Under the pieces are notes generated by a model that was not told the DNA's origin, ran no database searches, and saw only the letters and a program-made list of their open reading frames with translations. A DNA stretch of 64,000 bases from Rhodosorus marinus (lineage: Eukaryota; Rhodophyta; Stylonematophyceae; Stylonematales; Stylonemataceae): contig JAMWBK010000003.1 of NCBI GenBank assembly GCA_029953675.1, forward strand, positions 2,852,001 through 2,916,000. Reading direction: 5' to 3'. Shown piece by piece: positions 37,490 to 49,184 of the stretch (positions are counted from its first letter, which is position 1; each line of letters starts with the position of its first letter). The translations under genes were made by a program, and so were the position numbers.

Positions 37490-38636
37490 ATGATAATGAA
37501 CAGGATGGCTGGAGCGGATGGTGGAGGAGGCGGTGGCATCGGTGGAGATGGTGGGGAGGAGGAGGATGAGGAGTTGTCTGGTTTACTTTTAAGATCTAAA
37601 AGTGAGACGGCGGTAAGGTCAAGAAGGAAATTTGAAGACTTCGGTCGAATCCCGGTTTTGCCAGAGACGACGCCAGAGACTCCAAGTTTGCCGACGAGAA
37701 CCCAGCTACAAGCGAAGCGGAAGGTGTTCCACCTATTTGCGGGCTTTTTCATTAGTTTTGTATATTATAGGTTTCTGCCCAGGGATACGTTTGAGATGGT
37801 GATATGGTCGATTGTCGCGACGTCGTTCTCCTTCGAGATGCTAAGGCTGCACAACTGGACTGTGAATGATCTATTCAAGAGCCTTGCCGAACCTTTGCTG
37901 AGAGAATCCGAAGTCTCACGCAGCTTTTCAGGCAGCTTCTACTACTTGCTTGGATGCGCGATCACAACTTCCCTCTATGACAAGCCGGCCGCCATTCTTT
38001 CTATTATTTGTATGGCTTGTTTAGACCCAGTTGCTGCTGCGGTGGGCTTCTATACGTAAGTACCTTTTGTCCGTGAAACACTTAGAAACGGAGTGCTTCG
38101 CTCCAAACGTCGTATTTTTTACATCATGTCAGTGTTCCGGAATCCTCACCATGCAGAAATATGCGTCCTTGCGTGTCTATGCGACTTGTAGGAGCTCAGT
38201 TGAATGGCCCAGACTCCCAAACGGAAAGAGCGTTCTTGGCTTCTGCGCGTCCACGACCGCTTGTAGTGTTGTGATATATTTCCTTTGCTCCGAATGGCCT
38301 GTGGGAGCCTTTTTCGCTATAAAAGTCGGCATTGTAGCCGCTCTGGCGGAGCTCTTAGTACCGTCCCCTCAGGTATGGCTACGCCATTCTAACCAACCAG
38401 TCGTTTAGGATAGAGGGGGACCACCTTTCTTTGATCCCGCTTAACGGTTTGTTCTGTATTCCCTGCCTCAGATTGTGATGCCAGCTCGAAGATTCCCTCT
38501 CGGGTTTGATGACAACGTTATCATCCCCGCGGTGGCTGGATTTGCGATTACGGAACTCATGAAACGACTTGAACTCACTATGGCTGGTCTTCCCCCACTG
38601 CGATACCTGGACTTTTCATGGCTAATACATAAATAG
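37490..38636 (+). CDS. DGK1/dolichol-kinase-like CTP-dependent lipid kinase
   Basis: Membrane protein related to yeast Dgk1 (CTP-dependent diacylglycerol kinase) and the dolichol/phytol kinase superfamily; it probably phosphorylates a lipid alcohol in the ER or another membrane. Three exons (37490-38055, 38192-38372, 38472-38636) give 303 residues. An N-terminal 70 residues, Gly- then Glu-rich (GADGGGGGGIGGDGGEEEDE), is poorly ordered. The family block then starts with KRKVFHLFAGFFISFVYYRF, a second helix with FEMLRLHNWTVNDLF, the REXEVSRSFSGSFYYLLG segment, and RLPNGKSVLGFCAS, which matches the nucleotide-binding KS-hGS region of this family. About seven hydrophobic segments are seen. A fifth intron-free tail ends FSWLIHK. 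Substrate (diacylglycerol, dolichol or phytol) cannot be told apart here. Confidence 0.8.
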
Positions 38637-39302
38637 AGGATCGCTTGGCCTCTGGGAGGGCCATCATAGGCTAGTCCATTTTTTGGGGGCTCGCTGAGGT
38701 TTGTATGGGCAGCCTTTAGTGAAGTTCGCATCATGTTCTGACTAATTTCAAAGTTGTAATTTCCAACATCAAAAACCCTTCAAAAGAGCTTTTACTACCT
38801 TTTCGTGTCACTAGCGCAAACGAGTAGTTTTCCCCATCGAGACGCAAAGTGCAGAACAACCAAAGGCTGAAAGAATATACATGCATGTTATGAGGAACAA
38901 GGAAACTATCACTTCTGCAAGACACTCCAGTTCATCCAACCCCGGACACAGGTAGGCTAGCATGGCTCCAAAACGCACCCCGCCTCAATCACAACTTTCG
39001 TCCAATCTTGTGACCATGCCCCTGGTATTCAACCCTTTCAGAGAGCCTCCTTCCAGAAATTTATTAGATAGACCGATCCCTCTGATCCGCCCTAGGACAT
39101 GGATCTCGCCAGTCCTCCCCGCCACACGCTTCTACCCACTACCAACCAAGCCCTATAAGGTCCGGTGCAAGAACGCAGACTGCCGTACCAGGAAAATCCC
39201 TGGTACGCATAGCTCAAAAGATATCCAGGAAAAACAGGAGGTATGCCAAGTCACAAAAATGGTTCATCCTCAAGAGCTTATGTACACCTGCATCTTGACC
39301 TT
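38637..39302. other. Intergenic spacer between convergent genes
   Basis: Separates the DGK1-like gene (plus) from the zinc-knuckle gene (minus). A 114-codon proline-rich frame at 38962-39306 on the plus strand has an ATG but no domain and overlaps the 3' end of the zinc-knuckle gene, so it is not called. Confidence 0.5.
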
Positions 39303-39893
39303 CTAGCCATAGTCTTTTCGGCGACGCTTCCCGCCGGCATCTGGATCTCCGGGAACGCCGCCTTCCACAACAGTATTGAACCTGATCGCGCACTTAACAA
39401 CGCGCTCCAAGCAATCCATTGCGGAAACGAGGTCATTCACAGCCGCATTATAGTCCTCAGAGTTAATCCCGTTGTTCGCGACATTTGCAACGTTGTCCGC
39501 GCATTGTATGACCCTCCGCTTCGTGCTCGCAACGGCCTGCGCAAACGGCCCCCTTAGGCTACCCAGATGGCCAGTGAGTTCGGCATCACCACCGATGCCT
39601 CTCGAACCGCGCATATCGAGTCCGTTCGCTCGGTTCATACCCCCATCGAATAGCTGCTCGGTGCCGTGCATCATCTGCACATTCGAAGGCGCCTGCTGAT
39701 GCTGTGGTATGCCCACCATTACGTCGCTGGAGTTATTCTTCGCGGACGGCATCATTCGAGACTTCCCTGGAGCCATAGTCGCTGCGGTCCGCAGAGGGCA
39801 GTTTCTGGAATTGTGCCCTTCCTCGCTGCAAACTCCGCATTTGTACTGATGCGGCCTGCTAACGCTCTTTGCAATTGTCTGTTGACTGTTCAT
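39303..39893 (-). CDS. CCHC zinc-knuckle protein
   Basis: Single-exon reading frame of 196 residues from ATG at 39893. Residues of about 20-33 (CGVCSEEGHNSRNC) form a canonical CX2CX4HX4C zinc knuckle, which binds single-stranded nucleic acid. A Met/Gln/Asn-rich middle follows, then a helical C-terminal half (STKRRVIQCADNVANVANN; VSAMDCLERVVKCAIRF) and a basic end GGKRRRKDYG that could be a nuclear signal. One zinc knuckle followed by a helical segment is seen in small nuclear or RNA-handling proteins; no retroelement protease, reverse transcriptase or integrase is nearby, so it is not part of a retrotransposon. Exact role unknown. Confidence 0.65.
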   Translation of the reverse strand: MNSQQTIAKSVSRPHQYKCGVCSEEGHNSRNCPLRTAATMAPGKSRMMPSAKNNSSDVMVGIPQHQQAPSNVQMMHGTEQLFDGGMNRANGLDMRGSRGIGGDAELTGHLGSLRGPFAQAVASTKRRVIQCADNVANVANNGINSEDYNAAVNDLVSAMDCLERVVKCAIRFNTVVEGGVPGDPDAGGKRRRKDYG

Positions 39894-40349
39894 TGTTCCT
39901 GTCTTCAACCCTCCGACGACGGCACTCCTCTCTTACCCGAAACGGCTGACCTAGCTCTTTTTCCGCCCCTCAAAGAGCAGAAAACCAGGTGAAAGTATAT
40001 CACCTCCACCCACCCACACAAGTTGTCCTGATCACAAGACCCTCCTACTCACACGCGCCCTCCAAAACAATTCAAAACAAAACGCTACTTCCGCGTGGAC
40101 AGTATGCCCAACTTCCTCCCGATTCCCAAGAAACAGTCGCCTTCACATCAACGAGCGTTCTCCCACCCACCCGACATTCAAACACACCACTCCCACTACA
40201 AATCAAAAATCCCAAACCATGAACATCAAAATCCCGTCAAATCCTTACCCAACGATAAATCCCCATATATACCAGCATCCACTTCGACTCAATTATCTTA
40301 ACCTCCTCCATACCCTCCCCCTACTACCATCTTCCCAAAGAATATGTGT

Positions 40350-40460
40350 CCTCTCTCTCTCTCTATCTATCCAACTCTCTCGCTCGCTCGCTCTCTCCCC
40401 CTCTCCTTCTCACTCCCTCACTCTCACTCTCTCTCTCTCTCTCGCGCTCTCTCCCTCTCC
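40350..40460. repeat. CT-rich microsatellite
   Basis: Interrupted (CT)n and (CTCG)n runs on the plus strand, on the 5' side of the zinc-knuckle gene (minus strand), so the transcript strand would read GA-rich. Simple sequence. Confidence 0.85.
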
Positions 40461-42052
40461 TAACCTAAAGAAGCTCCTAAACCCCAAAAACAACCCATAA
40501 TAATGAACCCCATATTTCAAACACAATTTTTTTTAAGAAATCAGCTCTACTCCGCCTCCCCCTCCCTCTTCCCTCTTCTTTCCTTTGAATATGAGACCCC
40601 TTTTATTTCATGATAATTTTAAGCTATTCGGCTTCAAGTAATATTTGATTTTCAAAACTATTTTTGAGGTTTTACGGAGTCGACCAAACTAAAAGCTTTT
40701 AAAATACAGACATGATAATTAGAGAACGCAGATCTCGACTTAAATTATTATATATTTCTAGCCATAGGATTAGGGAGTATCTTGGCAAATATTTTGAATG
40801 AACAAGGGGGGGGTGGGAGGGGGGCAATGTGGGTGGCACTTTCACCAACCAACAAAAACACACAGCACCCGTACATTCTTAAGTTTCGAGTTTTTCCCTT
40901 CCAATGTCCGGCAGAAGAATTCCGGAAAAACCCCGGTGGTTGATAAACGAAGACGCGAAAAACAAGTTGATATTCATATTTTTGCACTATCTCAATCATG
41001 GTATATCTAAATATAGCAAAACCGTGTTTATTTTGTATTATAAATCCAGCTAGGAGTTCCAGTATTCTCTATATTTATTCCATTCGTCTAGCTTTTGAAT
41101 TCGCGCCAAATCCGTGTTTTGATTATTGATGGTGATGTGAACTCAAACCTCCTCAGACCCCACCCCCCCTCCTCCTTTCTCCCAACCCCACTACTCGCCG
41201 GTTCACTTCCTAAATATTATTTACAACCCCCCATTTTCTTTCATTGGGGGAATAGTAACTCTAACCAGATTAGCTTTTCCCACCTGCGCAAAATTTGCGT
41301 TCGTTGACTTTTAGTAATTTTCAGGGGGGACTCGACGCCAAGATTGCAACCATAAAGCGAAAATTATGGACGCGTCGTGATTTTCAACTAATGAGGAGCG
41401 CTGAGGGGGAAGAGAAAAATGTACCCTTTTGCTTCCTACACGTAAAACTAAGGTTGTATCTTTTTGATTTAGAGGATATTCTAATAAACCTGGATTGAGT
41501 AATGCTGTGTAGATATTCTATCATAATCTAGTTCAATAGTTGTGTTAATAATGGCTTAAATGTGTCAGTGATAGAACAAAGGGGTGATAAGAAATTTTGT
41601 TCATGCATAGCTTTCTAGCGACCAAAAAGGAATTATCAACGGGGCCTTCTGAAAAAAATACTGATACGATGAGATCACGCCAATGTACTAACAAGAATTT
41701 GTTTTTATTGTAGAGGGGTTGAGTTCTGGTTTCCTCTCCTTTACGTTGATTCAATCCTTTCCAGATTCTGCATCTGAAAAACGTGAAATATTTTCCACCA
41801 TATTCGTCTTCTGTGGGTCAAACATCTAATTCTTCATCAGAGTTCATACACTACCCCCCACACCCGCCTTGTTCTAAAAGCATAAGCCAAATTTCTGGTT
41901 CTTTTTTCTCTAGATGTGTACGGAGTTATATCTATTTTTCAGTTCTCTCATCTTCCACTTAAAAAAAAAATACACAAGATACGTTCATGATTGTTCCGAA
42001 AAAAAAAATCTTTCCTTTTTCTTTTCGTTTTAGTAAAACTCCAGGGGAAGTG

Positions 42053-42160
42053 CGTGATTTTCTGCCCCAACGTAGTTGTCCACTGTACCCGTGATTTTCT
42101 GCCCCAACGTAGTCACACTGTACCCGTGATTTTCTGCCCCAACGTAGTCACACTGTATTC
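42053..42160. repeat. Three-copy tandem repeat, 35-37 bp unit
   Basis: The block cgtgattttctgccccaacg starts at 42053, 42090 and 42125, each followed by tagt and then a ccactgta/cacactgta phrase. The second and third copies are identical over about 34 bases; the first has a two-base insertion. Recent local duplication is likely. Confidence 0.9.
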
Positions 42161-42767
42161 GAAATATCTTTAAATATCTTTTGTAAAGATGAAAAGATAA
42201 CGAATTATTTATTAACGCGTGTCTTAGCTGCCCTTTCTGGTTTTTTGAAGGGTTGAAGGCATTTCGATACAGAGAACAAAGGGGGAGTAGTACATTCGGC
42301 GGTTTTTGAATTGATTGTTGCTGGCTGGTGGATAGTAAGGGCGAGGAGGGGCTTTGGCAATGAGATGCAACCTTGTTTTCGCTTCCCCGAGTGTGTACTG
42401 ATATTCCGGGGGAGGTTTGTTTGTCCAACGATATTCTTCTGGCTTAAGAAGTGAATTCAGTCAAGCACGTTGTGTTTGAAAAAATCATTCCTTCCAAACT
42501 GTGCGGCGGTGCCAGGACGATAGGGGGTCTCAGGTGTTGGGAACGGTTTACAAAGAGAGGGACATATGAATGCCCTTGTTTTTAGCTCTTGTTGGGTCTT
42601 GCAATAGTATCGCATAAATTCTTGAAGCTGGAAGGGGATCGGGACTTGATCTCGTGCTGGTGATCGTCCCAAGTCTTGTTATTGTCGCACAGCATTCAGC
42701 GTACTTTGCTATTCCGAAGCTTGAGAATTGCGGTTTGGCGGCTCCACTCTGTGAATCAGTCGTAAGG

Positions 42768-44608
42768 TCACCTCCCGATATTAGGCGGATGGTGACCGCC
42801 TTCGTATGTGTAGTATGAAGGGTCAACCTGCACAGGAGAATTCTGGGGAAATCCCGTGTTCGGAGCATACGATACACTCTGAAGGGGTATGCCAGGGTTG
42901 TAGATTAACGGCATGCTGCTGGCAACGTATGGGTACATTGGCATTTGCACATTTCCATGCACTTGACCTGGGTATAGCTCCTGAGGTCCCACAGGGGCCA
43001 TTGATACGGGTATCCCATGAGGATAGTAGGGTCTAGCAACTGCTTCAGTCTGTGGAGAGTCTGGTATCAGGGAGAGGACATGCAAGAGAAATTGGAGGCT
43101 CAGCGGTGTATACTGACCCACTGCGGAGTGAATTGCGGAATATCCAGGCGCTCGGACGCCTGCATGTGACTTTGGTGGCTCATGGCATCTGTACTGGCAG
43201 CAACTGGAACTCTTTCCATTCGATCGGGAGTGACAAGTGAGGTAGGTCCAATCGTGACGTCGGGCTTTGCCCATTTTGCTGGTGAGGTTCCCATATTTGG
43301 CTCTTCGCCATGCCCCGCTGCACCACCCCAGTACAAGTCGTCCACTTGGCGCCTAGCAGTGTTAATCCCCGGAAGGAATTGTCTCCCATGATGGCACCAC
43401 ACTTGAGCCCCAGCGATCAGTCGAGTCTTCTTAATCGCATTCACCGCTGCGACGTAGCCCTTTCGAAGAGAACGGCAAAGAAATCAACAACAGAAGGTAC
43501 CAGACTTTTGGTTGAGGCGTAATTTTGTCCCTACTGCGTCTGAATCTTCGAACTCTACGAACGCCACTCCCATGTTTGGTCCGTCACCCCGCATGCAGAT
43601 TTCCACTGATTCCACTTTCCCGAATTTGCTGAAGGTAGAGTACAGAGAAGACTTTGTGATAAGGCGCTTGGACTGCTCGTCAAACTGCACCTGAACGCTA
43701 CTGCGGACAAGGTCGGCTTCTCCCTGCGTGGCATGGTCGTATGAGGTGAACCGTTGGCGGAAGACTACAATGATTTCGGACATAGTCTTGGTTGCTCACC
43801 CATTTCACAAGAACCGTTCTTTCGCCTATGGTTGACCCATCCATGGTATCTTTTGCCTTCTCAGCATCAGTTCGGTGTTTGTATCGAACGAACCCATAGC
43901 AGTGCTTCATCACATAAGTTCCGTCCTGCGCAGATACGGACGGACAGAGGCAAAGCGTCTCAGATTCTGAAAATGCTGGCAATGGTGCCATCAACTCTCT
44001 TGCGTGCGAGATGACTTTGCGTCTTCTACCATGTGGAGTTCACCGAAAGGCTGGAAGGCATTCCTCAATTGGTCCGTAGTTACTGACGGGTCCAGATCTG
44101 CTATGTATAGGGCCGTGTTTCTCCTCGCGCGACCTATTCTAATTGCTCGAGAGCCTAGCTTCGCTCGATGGGCTTTCTTTCTTGAAAGATCTGCCTGATC
44201 CTTAGTCTTGAAGTGGATGAAGCAATAGCCTAAACTCCTGCCTGTGCCTTTGTCCCGTTTCATGTCAATGTTCATAATTTGGCCGTATTTTGAAAACTCT
44301 TGTCTCAGCATATCTTCTGTTGTTCCACGACCAAGATCTCCAACAAACAGGCAAGTTTCATCGTTCTCATCTGGTTCCAGGTTATCAAATTGTTCAGTAC
44401 ATCGCCTCAGTTGTCCATCATCCGAGATTCCGGGCTCTTCGCGCTGTTTCTCTTCAGTAACAGGAGACGCATCACCAGCGTCTGGTGGATCGGTTGCCTT
44501 GGTAAACTTCCTGACAAAGGCACAGCCTTCAGAAACGATTGATCAAAGAACTGTGCACAAGCAAAATTAGGCGTATGTTCACGGTGTTACTGGGGACTCC
44601 CCGATCAT
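42768..44608 (-). CDS. RNA-binding protein with three RRM domains
   Basis: Six exons, minus strand: 44608-44583, 44510-44030, 43925-43800, 43723-43535, 43459-43118, 43049-42768, giving 481 residues with consistent phases. RRM1 (about residues 50-125) has CLFVGDLG as RNP2 and LGYCFIHF as RNP1. RRM2 has ALYIADLD and HCYGFVRY. RRM3 has VQVQFDEQ and MGVAFVEF, a more divergent pair. The C-terminal 120 residues are rich in Pro, Tyr, Met and Gln (PYYPHGIPVSMAP; MPMYPYVASSMPLIY), a low-complexity tail like those of poly(A)- or U-rich-binding proteins. Order and spacing resemble TIA-1/Nam8/UBP1-type or poly(A)-binding-like proteins; I cannot pick one. Likely functions in mRNA processing or stability. 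Confidence 0.87.
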
Positions 44609-45802
44609 GCAACCCGATTGGAATTCTCCCCCTGTGAGCTCGACTTCTAACGGCGTGATAAAGTCCAAAGCCAAGTATGAGGACCATGTACACATGAAAG
44701 AGTACCCACTAAGGGTCAGTCTATTTGTGAACCTCCTGGATTCTAACCTGAACCCTCACTGCCTGGTGCATTGTTGGAGTCATGCTCCTCATCGCCTGCT
44801 GAATCTCCGACGGATGGATCCTCCATTTCTATTCGAGGTGCTCAATAATATACTCCAGCTCAAACCGCAGGGAAGAAGTCCATGGGAATATACCTAGTCT
44901 ACTCCCAAGAACTAGTTATCCCTATCGTGTCCTACACGCCCTAATCCGTGGAGCCAAATCTCAGCGTAGTTTTCTTTATGCACTCAGCTCACCTTCTCGA
45001 CCCTCCCAAACACATCAGATCTCAAAGCCGGAAACTACAAACCAAAAAAAAATCATTTATCCCAAAGTTCTTCTGGGCCAAACCAGCCGTCAGATGCATG
45101 GCCATTTGCCAAGCAAGCAAAAAACCAAGCAAGAATTGCCACGCGTCCTCACCTCGCTGTATTCAATTCAGTCAAGTCTGGAATTTTTCACCCAGAATAA
45201 ATCATTTATACATTCATAAACATCTATCATATGAATAAATGATCAGCCAAAAGATAATTATCCCCCCCCTCCCCTCGCACGACAATGACAGCAGCCTGTC
45301 AATCATTAACCAAGATTTTCGCCACTTAATTGGTAGGGAGAAATATTTTGATTGACTACCTTCAAGTGCATCACATCGAGTCGAAGATTGTTTGTCTGCG
45401 TTTTTTTGCGCTTGTCCATATTTTGTTTTTAGTTAATAGTTTAGAGGTGTGGTCTGTGGAGGTTTGATGCAGTCGAATGAAGTTATGGATGTGGAAATCG
45501 ATACTAAAATCGATGGTTTTCTCACAAACTGCTGTTGTCGAGGTGATTTCGATCCTCTCAGCAGAGGTTGTGAGAAGAGTTCGGTGACGAGTGGATGTCC
45601 AGAAGAGTTCGTGAAGTTTAACGTTTGCTTTGGGGTGGGTTAAATTCGGTTTTGGTTTGTTATTTGAATACAGAAGAGAGGAGAGCTCTACAACTGTATC
45701 ACGAGGAAGACCAAGTCATCTTCCGTCTAGGGGTGGTTGGTTAACTTTTCTTAGCTGTTGATTTTTGTTCTGGGGTAGAAGGCGGAGGGGGGTTTGTGAG
45801 GG
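44609..45802. other. Spacer between divergent genes
   Basis: Probable bidirectional promoter region for the RRM gene (minus) and the 45803-46894 gene (plus). Open frames of 90-100 codons on the plus strand at 44.6-45.2 kb have no features. A short plus-strand frame at 45.45-45.64 kb (Cys-rich, starts with ATG at 45468) is not supported by splicing or domains. Confidence 0.5.
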
Positions 45803-46894
45803 ATGTCGTTGCTACGGATGATGCATAGAGGAGCGATGAGGTCCTATGGGTCCATGGGAGGCACATCTTTCGTGCGTTTCATGGGCGTACTGAAGATACC
45901 TGCCACGGATCCCGTGCCGGATTGGCCGTACGAGCCTGAGGAGTTTTTCGGCGGTGTAGTTCCTACTCAGGAGGCCTTGCAGAGTTACACTAAGATTATC
46001 AAGACTATGAAAGAGAAGAAGGAAGCTAACAAGACTGAAGCCTATGAAATCGACTTCGTAAGTTCCTCCAACCCTCCTATCTAAGTAGTTTGTTCGAGTG
46101 GATATCGAGCTTGCTTCTAGCAGAATTCGTTGGTTCTTAGTTTTATGTTGAGGTTAAGCAGAACGTAGTCAATGCTCTTACGAGTGCTGTCGTGCATGGG
46201 TCCTAAAACTACGCAAATCTCCATCGCATTCTAGGACGCTATGCGCGAACGGGCGAAGGACCCGAGGAACATCTTTCCAACTGTAGAGGACATTGACCGT
46301 CAAGAAAAATACTTGAGAAGTTTGCCTGTGCTCGTTAAAGATCCAGATTACGCCTACTGGGGGAAATGGCTTGCGGATGTTAAAGAAAGATTGCAAAACT
46401 ATGAGCAGTTTATTGAAGACCTAGAGAAGGTGAGGCCGAACCGCTGAAGCTTGTCGAGATGACTTGGATCGAAGAATTTTGCCTTACACGTTTCTGTGGG
46501 TCTCGTTCACAATCTCTTTCAGGATGATAAGAGGATCAGGAAATACATTGGCGAAAAGTTGGCGGAGGCCGATGCATTCATGAAGGCACTCCCGGAAATG
46601 ACGATTCAAGAGATGTTGGAAAAGGACCCGACAATAGCGGTGAAAGCAAAGGAGGAGCATCTTTCACCGGACGAGCCGGAAGAGGACACATCCAAGAGTG
46701 AATTGTTCGAAGCGGTTAAGGAGGGCATGAAGGAGGTGATGCCCGATCTTGTAGTTACAGAAGAAGAATTTGATCGAGTCGAAAGTGAGATTGCAGCTCC
46801 CTTTGAAGCTGAGCTCGCTGAGGATCAAGTCAGGATAGCGAAGGAGAAGCAGGAGGCTATTGCCCGAAGAAACGCAGAGATTTTTGGGGTGTAA
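45803..46894 (+). CDS. Unknown, probably mitochondrial helical protein
   Basis: Three exons (45803-46057, 46235-46429, 46523-46894) give 273 residues; clean splice sites and one frame support a real gene. Not recognised. The N-terminus (MSLLRMMHRGAMRSYGSMGG) looks like a mitochondrial presequence: basic, no acid residues for the first 40. Then comes a proline-rich stretch (IPATDPVPDWPYEPEEFFGG), followed by long charged helices (YTKIIKTMKEKKEANKTEAY; YWGKWLADVKERLQNYEQF) and an acidic C-terminus. High Glu/Lys content and lack of membrane segments suggest a matrix or peripheral-stalk-type subunit of a large complex; this is inference only. It shares the upstream spacer with the RRM gene. Confidence 0.7.
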
Positions 46895-47683
46895 GATAGT
46901 CATCCGGCTTGGGGCCTTGGAATGTGGCCTGCCATTTTTTATTCCCGCGCAATGTCGACGAGATACGTTTTAACATCAGAAAGGACATGTTTGCCTCGAA
47001 ATAAAGGAAAGTACTGAGGAAGAACGAATCAAACGTCATCGCAACAACTCTGCGCTGAGTGCGAGCTTTTCGAGTGAGCTCAGAAGCCAAAGCTGAAGGT
47101 CGTCTCCTGATTCCTAAGCGCTGCACGCGTAGTTTCTCGTTTGCCAGCACAAAATATTCTTGCCGCAAGAGCTCTTGCCCGCCTGCTCGGGGGTTCGACA
47201 ACGTTGGCCCTCAGCAATCGGTTAATCCAGAGCGTCTCGACTTTGGCATCTTTGTCCAGATTTGTCTACAAGGAGAAGACAAATTATGAAACCCACGAGT
47301 CCTGTTTGCAGTGACGCTTCACGAAAGCTTGGAACAGATGGATATGGAATCGGTGGCGCTCTCCCGACGGTCAACGCATTCGTCTCTTTGGGAGAGTGAC
47401 AACCAAGGCCAGAACTCAAGAGTAGAATTTAAGAACTCGTCCACGCGCTGGTACGCACTGCAAAATTTCGCGCTTGTATGTAGAGTCCCGTTCTGTGTTT
47501 GTGGATTTGCAACGGTTGAAACGGTCTGCGCTGCATCATCCTGGTGGAAGTTGGGGTCATAAATCTAAAGGGAGCTTAAAAGGAACTTGGGCGAGATCGT
47601 TCATTCTTTTCTTGAAGGCGTTGCAGAGCTCGATTCGTTCGTCCTACATGAGTCGGGGATCCATTCTCTTCTAGGAGCGGCAA
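46895..47683. other. Intergenic spacer
   Basis: No supported gene. A 114-codon frame on the minus strand (46857-47201) overlaps the end of the previous gene and shows no domain. The region likely holds that gene's 3' UTR and the next gene's promoter. Confidence 0.5.
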
Positions 47684-49184
47684 ATGATCCCTCACGTGAA
47701 CCACAAGATCGCACTTGTCGCGGCCGTTGCCTTTGGCGGTGCTTTGGTAGCTCTAGGGTCCGCGTACTATGTTGTCTCTCGGAGAAGGGCGAAGGCGTTG
47801 GACATTTATCTAGAGAAAGAGCTCGTACAAGCGCTGCGAAGATGCGTGCAAAGGATGCAGTCCGGGCGGCAGTTTTTGGCGAGAGATGAGGAGGCTTTAT
47901 TCGCCTTGATTGGTGCAGTTGCTGATCCAGCAAATCTGAGCGTGTCTTGCCTTATCCTCTTATGCAACTTCTACTTGCTCATCTACGTCGCCAGACTAAG
48001 CGACAGAGGTATGTACTCCAAACCTTGCAGGGGTGATCTGCTCTCGTAGAAGTGGGAGGCTTGCTGACTCTGCGTTCCTCTAATGGGTAGAGACTCATGG
48101 TATGCCAAGTGCAGACTACAAGCATCGCGAAAGAATGTACAAATCGCGAGCGTTGATACCCTCTTGGACAGTAAGTTCTTTGCACATCCATGCGAAGAGC
48201 ATTGATACCACAACAATCGTCGCTGCTTTTAAGTCAACAAGCAAACCTTGCACGCAATGCAGATACTCTCAAACATTTTCCAGCGGGACGGTCTAGACAC
48301 TGCAGCGATGGTTTGCGCACTGATGCTTGAAACGGCAACGCGTATGAAAGACTTGGATGGAATCCGTTTCGCTTTCCAGAAAGCAAAGCAAGCATCTGAG
48401 GATCCTAAGCAATTGTCCACTACCATTTATTTTTTGAAGATCGCTGCGGTCCTCGGGAATGTCGAAGAGGTATATTTTTGTTTTTCAGCGATCCTCAACT
48501 CGTAGGGCATGCTCTCACTGTCAGCTTTGCACCATACATCTCTAGGTTATCGACCTGGTGGAGGGCATCTGTCCAGAGCGCTTGCAGGCTTTGCAAAGCA
48601 TCGAATCCAACGGCCTTTCACAATTCGATCCATACGCCTTGAGCAATGCGGCTCGGCTAGCTCTTGAAGAGGGGTGGACGAAAACCGAGCAGCGCCCTCA
48701 ATGGAGGAACCTTAAGGTACGCATGCCCCATATATTTATTTCTATTGCTCGTAATCTTAACGCGCTAATGTGGAGCAGGTAAAACGAGCCGCCCGAAGAG
48801 CTCCTCACCGCCTTGAGTGGATGGAAGTCGACGTTGTGGAAGAAGGGTTGTTCTGTCAGCAAGGTATAAACTGCTCATCAGGCAAAACACTAGTTCGAGT
48901 TCTCAGAAATTTATTGCTACGTTTTGTCAGGATGCTATGTACAAATGTGCAGCTTTGGTCAGTTCTCCAACCCTTTGGGCTTCTTAACGAATGACGCCCT
49001 GGTCTTATCCGATGGCCTGACATCAGACATTCTGGTCCCAAGTACAGGCAACTCACTCCTGTTCGAGAGCGAGCTCTTCCAGGTTAGTACACGATAACCC
49101 ATTATTGACTAGCTCTTGATCGTGATTTGAGAAGCGTTATATTCTCGCCGGCAGGTTGAGCTGCAGGAATTCAGGTGTGAATAG
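47684..49184 (+). CDS. Unknown membrane-anchored helical-repeat protein
   Basis: Seven exons (47684-48008, 48091-48170, 48242-48469, 48546-48716, 48779-48863, 48931-49082, 49155-49184) give 356 residues with matching phases. Residues of about 8-32 form one hydrophobic segment (IALVAAVAFGGALVALGSAY) followed by RRR, so the protein is probably a signal-anchored membrane protein with a large soluble C-terminal part. The middle looks like a helical solenoid of the TPR/PPR kind: HAMQILSNIFQRDGLDTAAM, then DLDGIRFAFQKAKQASEDP. The last 90 residues are beta-rich and Phe/Leu-rich. I know no named family with this plan. It may sit on an organelle outer membrane or the ER. Confidence 0.65.

Larger units (their letters stand above)
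39894..42767. other. Long low-complexity spacer
   Basis: No gene supported in 2.9 kb. It contains C-rich and CT-rich simple sequence (40.0-40.6 kb), a G-run at 40806-40824, AT-rich sequence (40.6-42.0 kb) and a three-copy tandem repeat (42053-42160). Small open frames are consistent with biased composition. Confidence 0.6.

Noticed and set aside
38962-39306. Proline-rich plus-strand frame of 114 codons
   Set aside because: Low-complexity, no homology, and it overlaps the 3' end of the zinc-knuckle gene on the other strand.
39303-39893. Zinc-knuckle gene as part of a retrotransposon
   Set aside because: No reverse transcriptase, protease or integrase sequence and no long terminal repeats are near.
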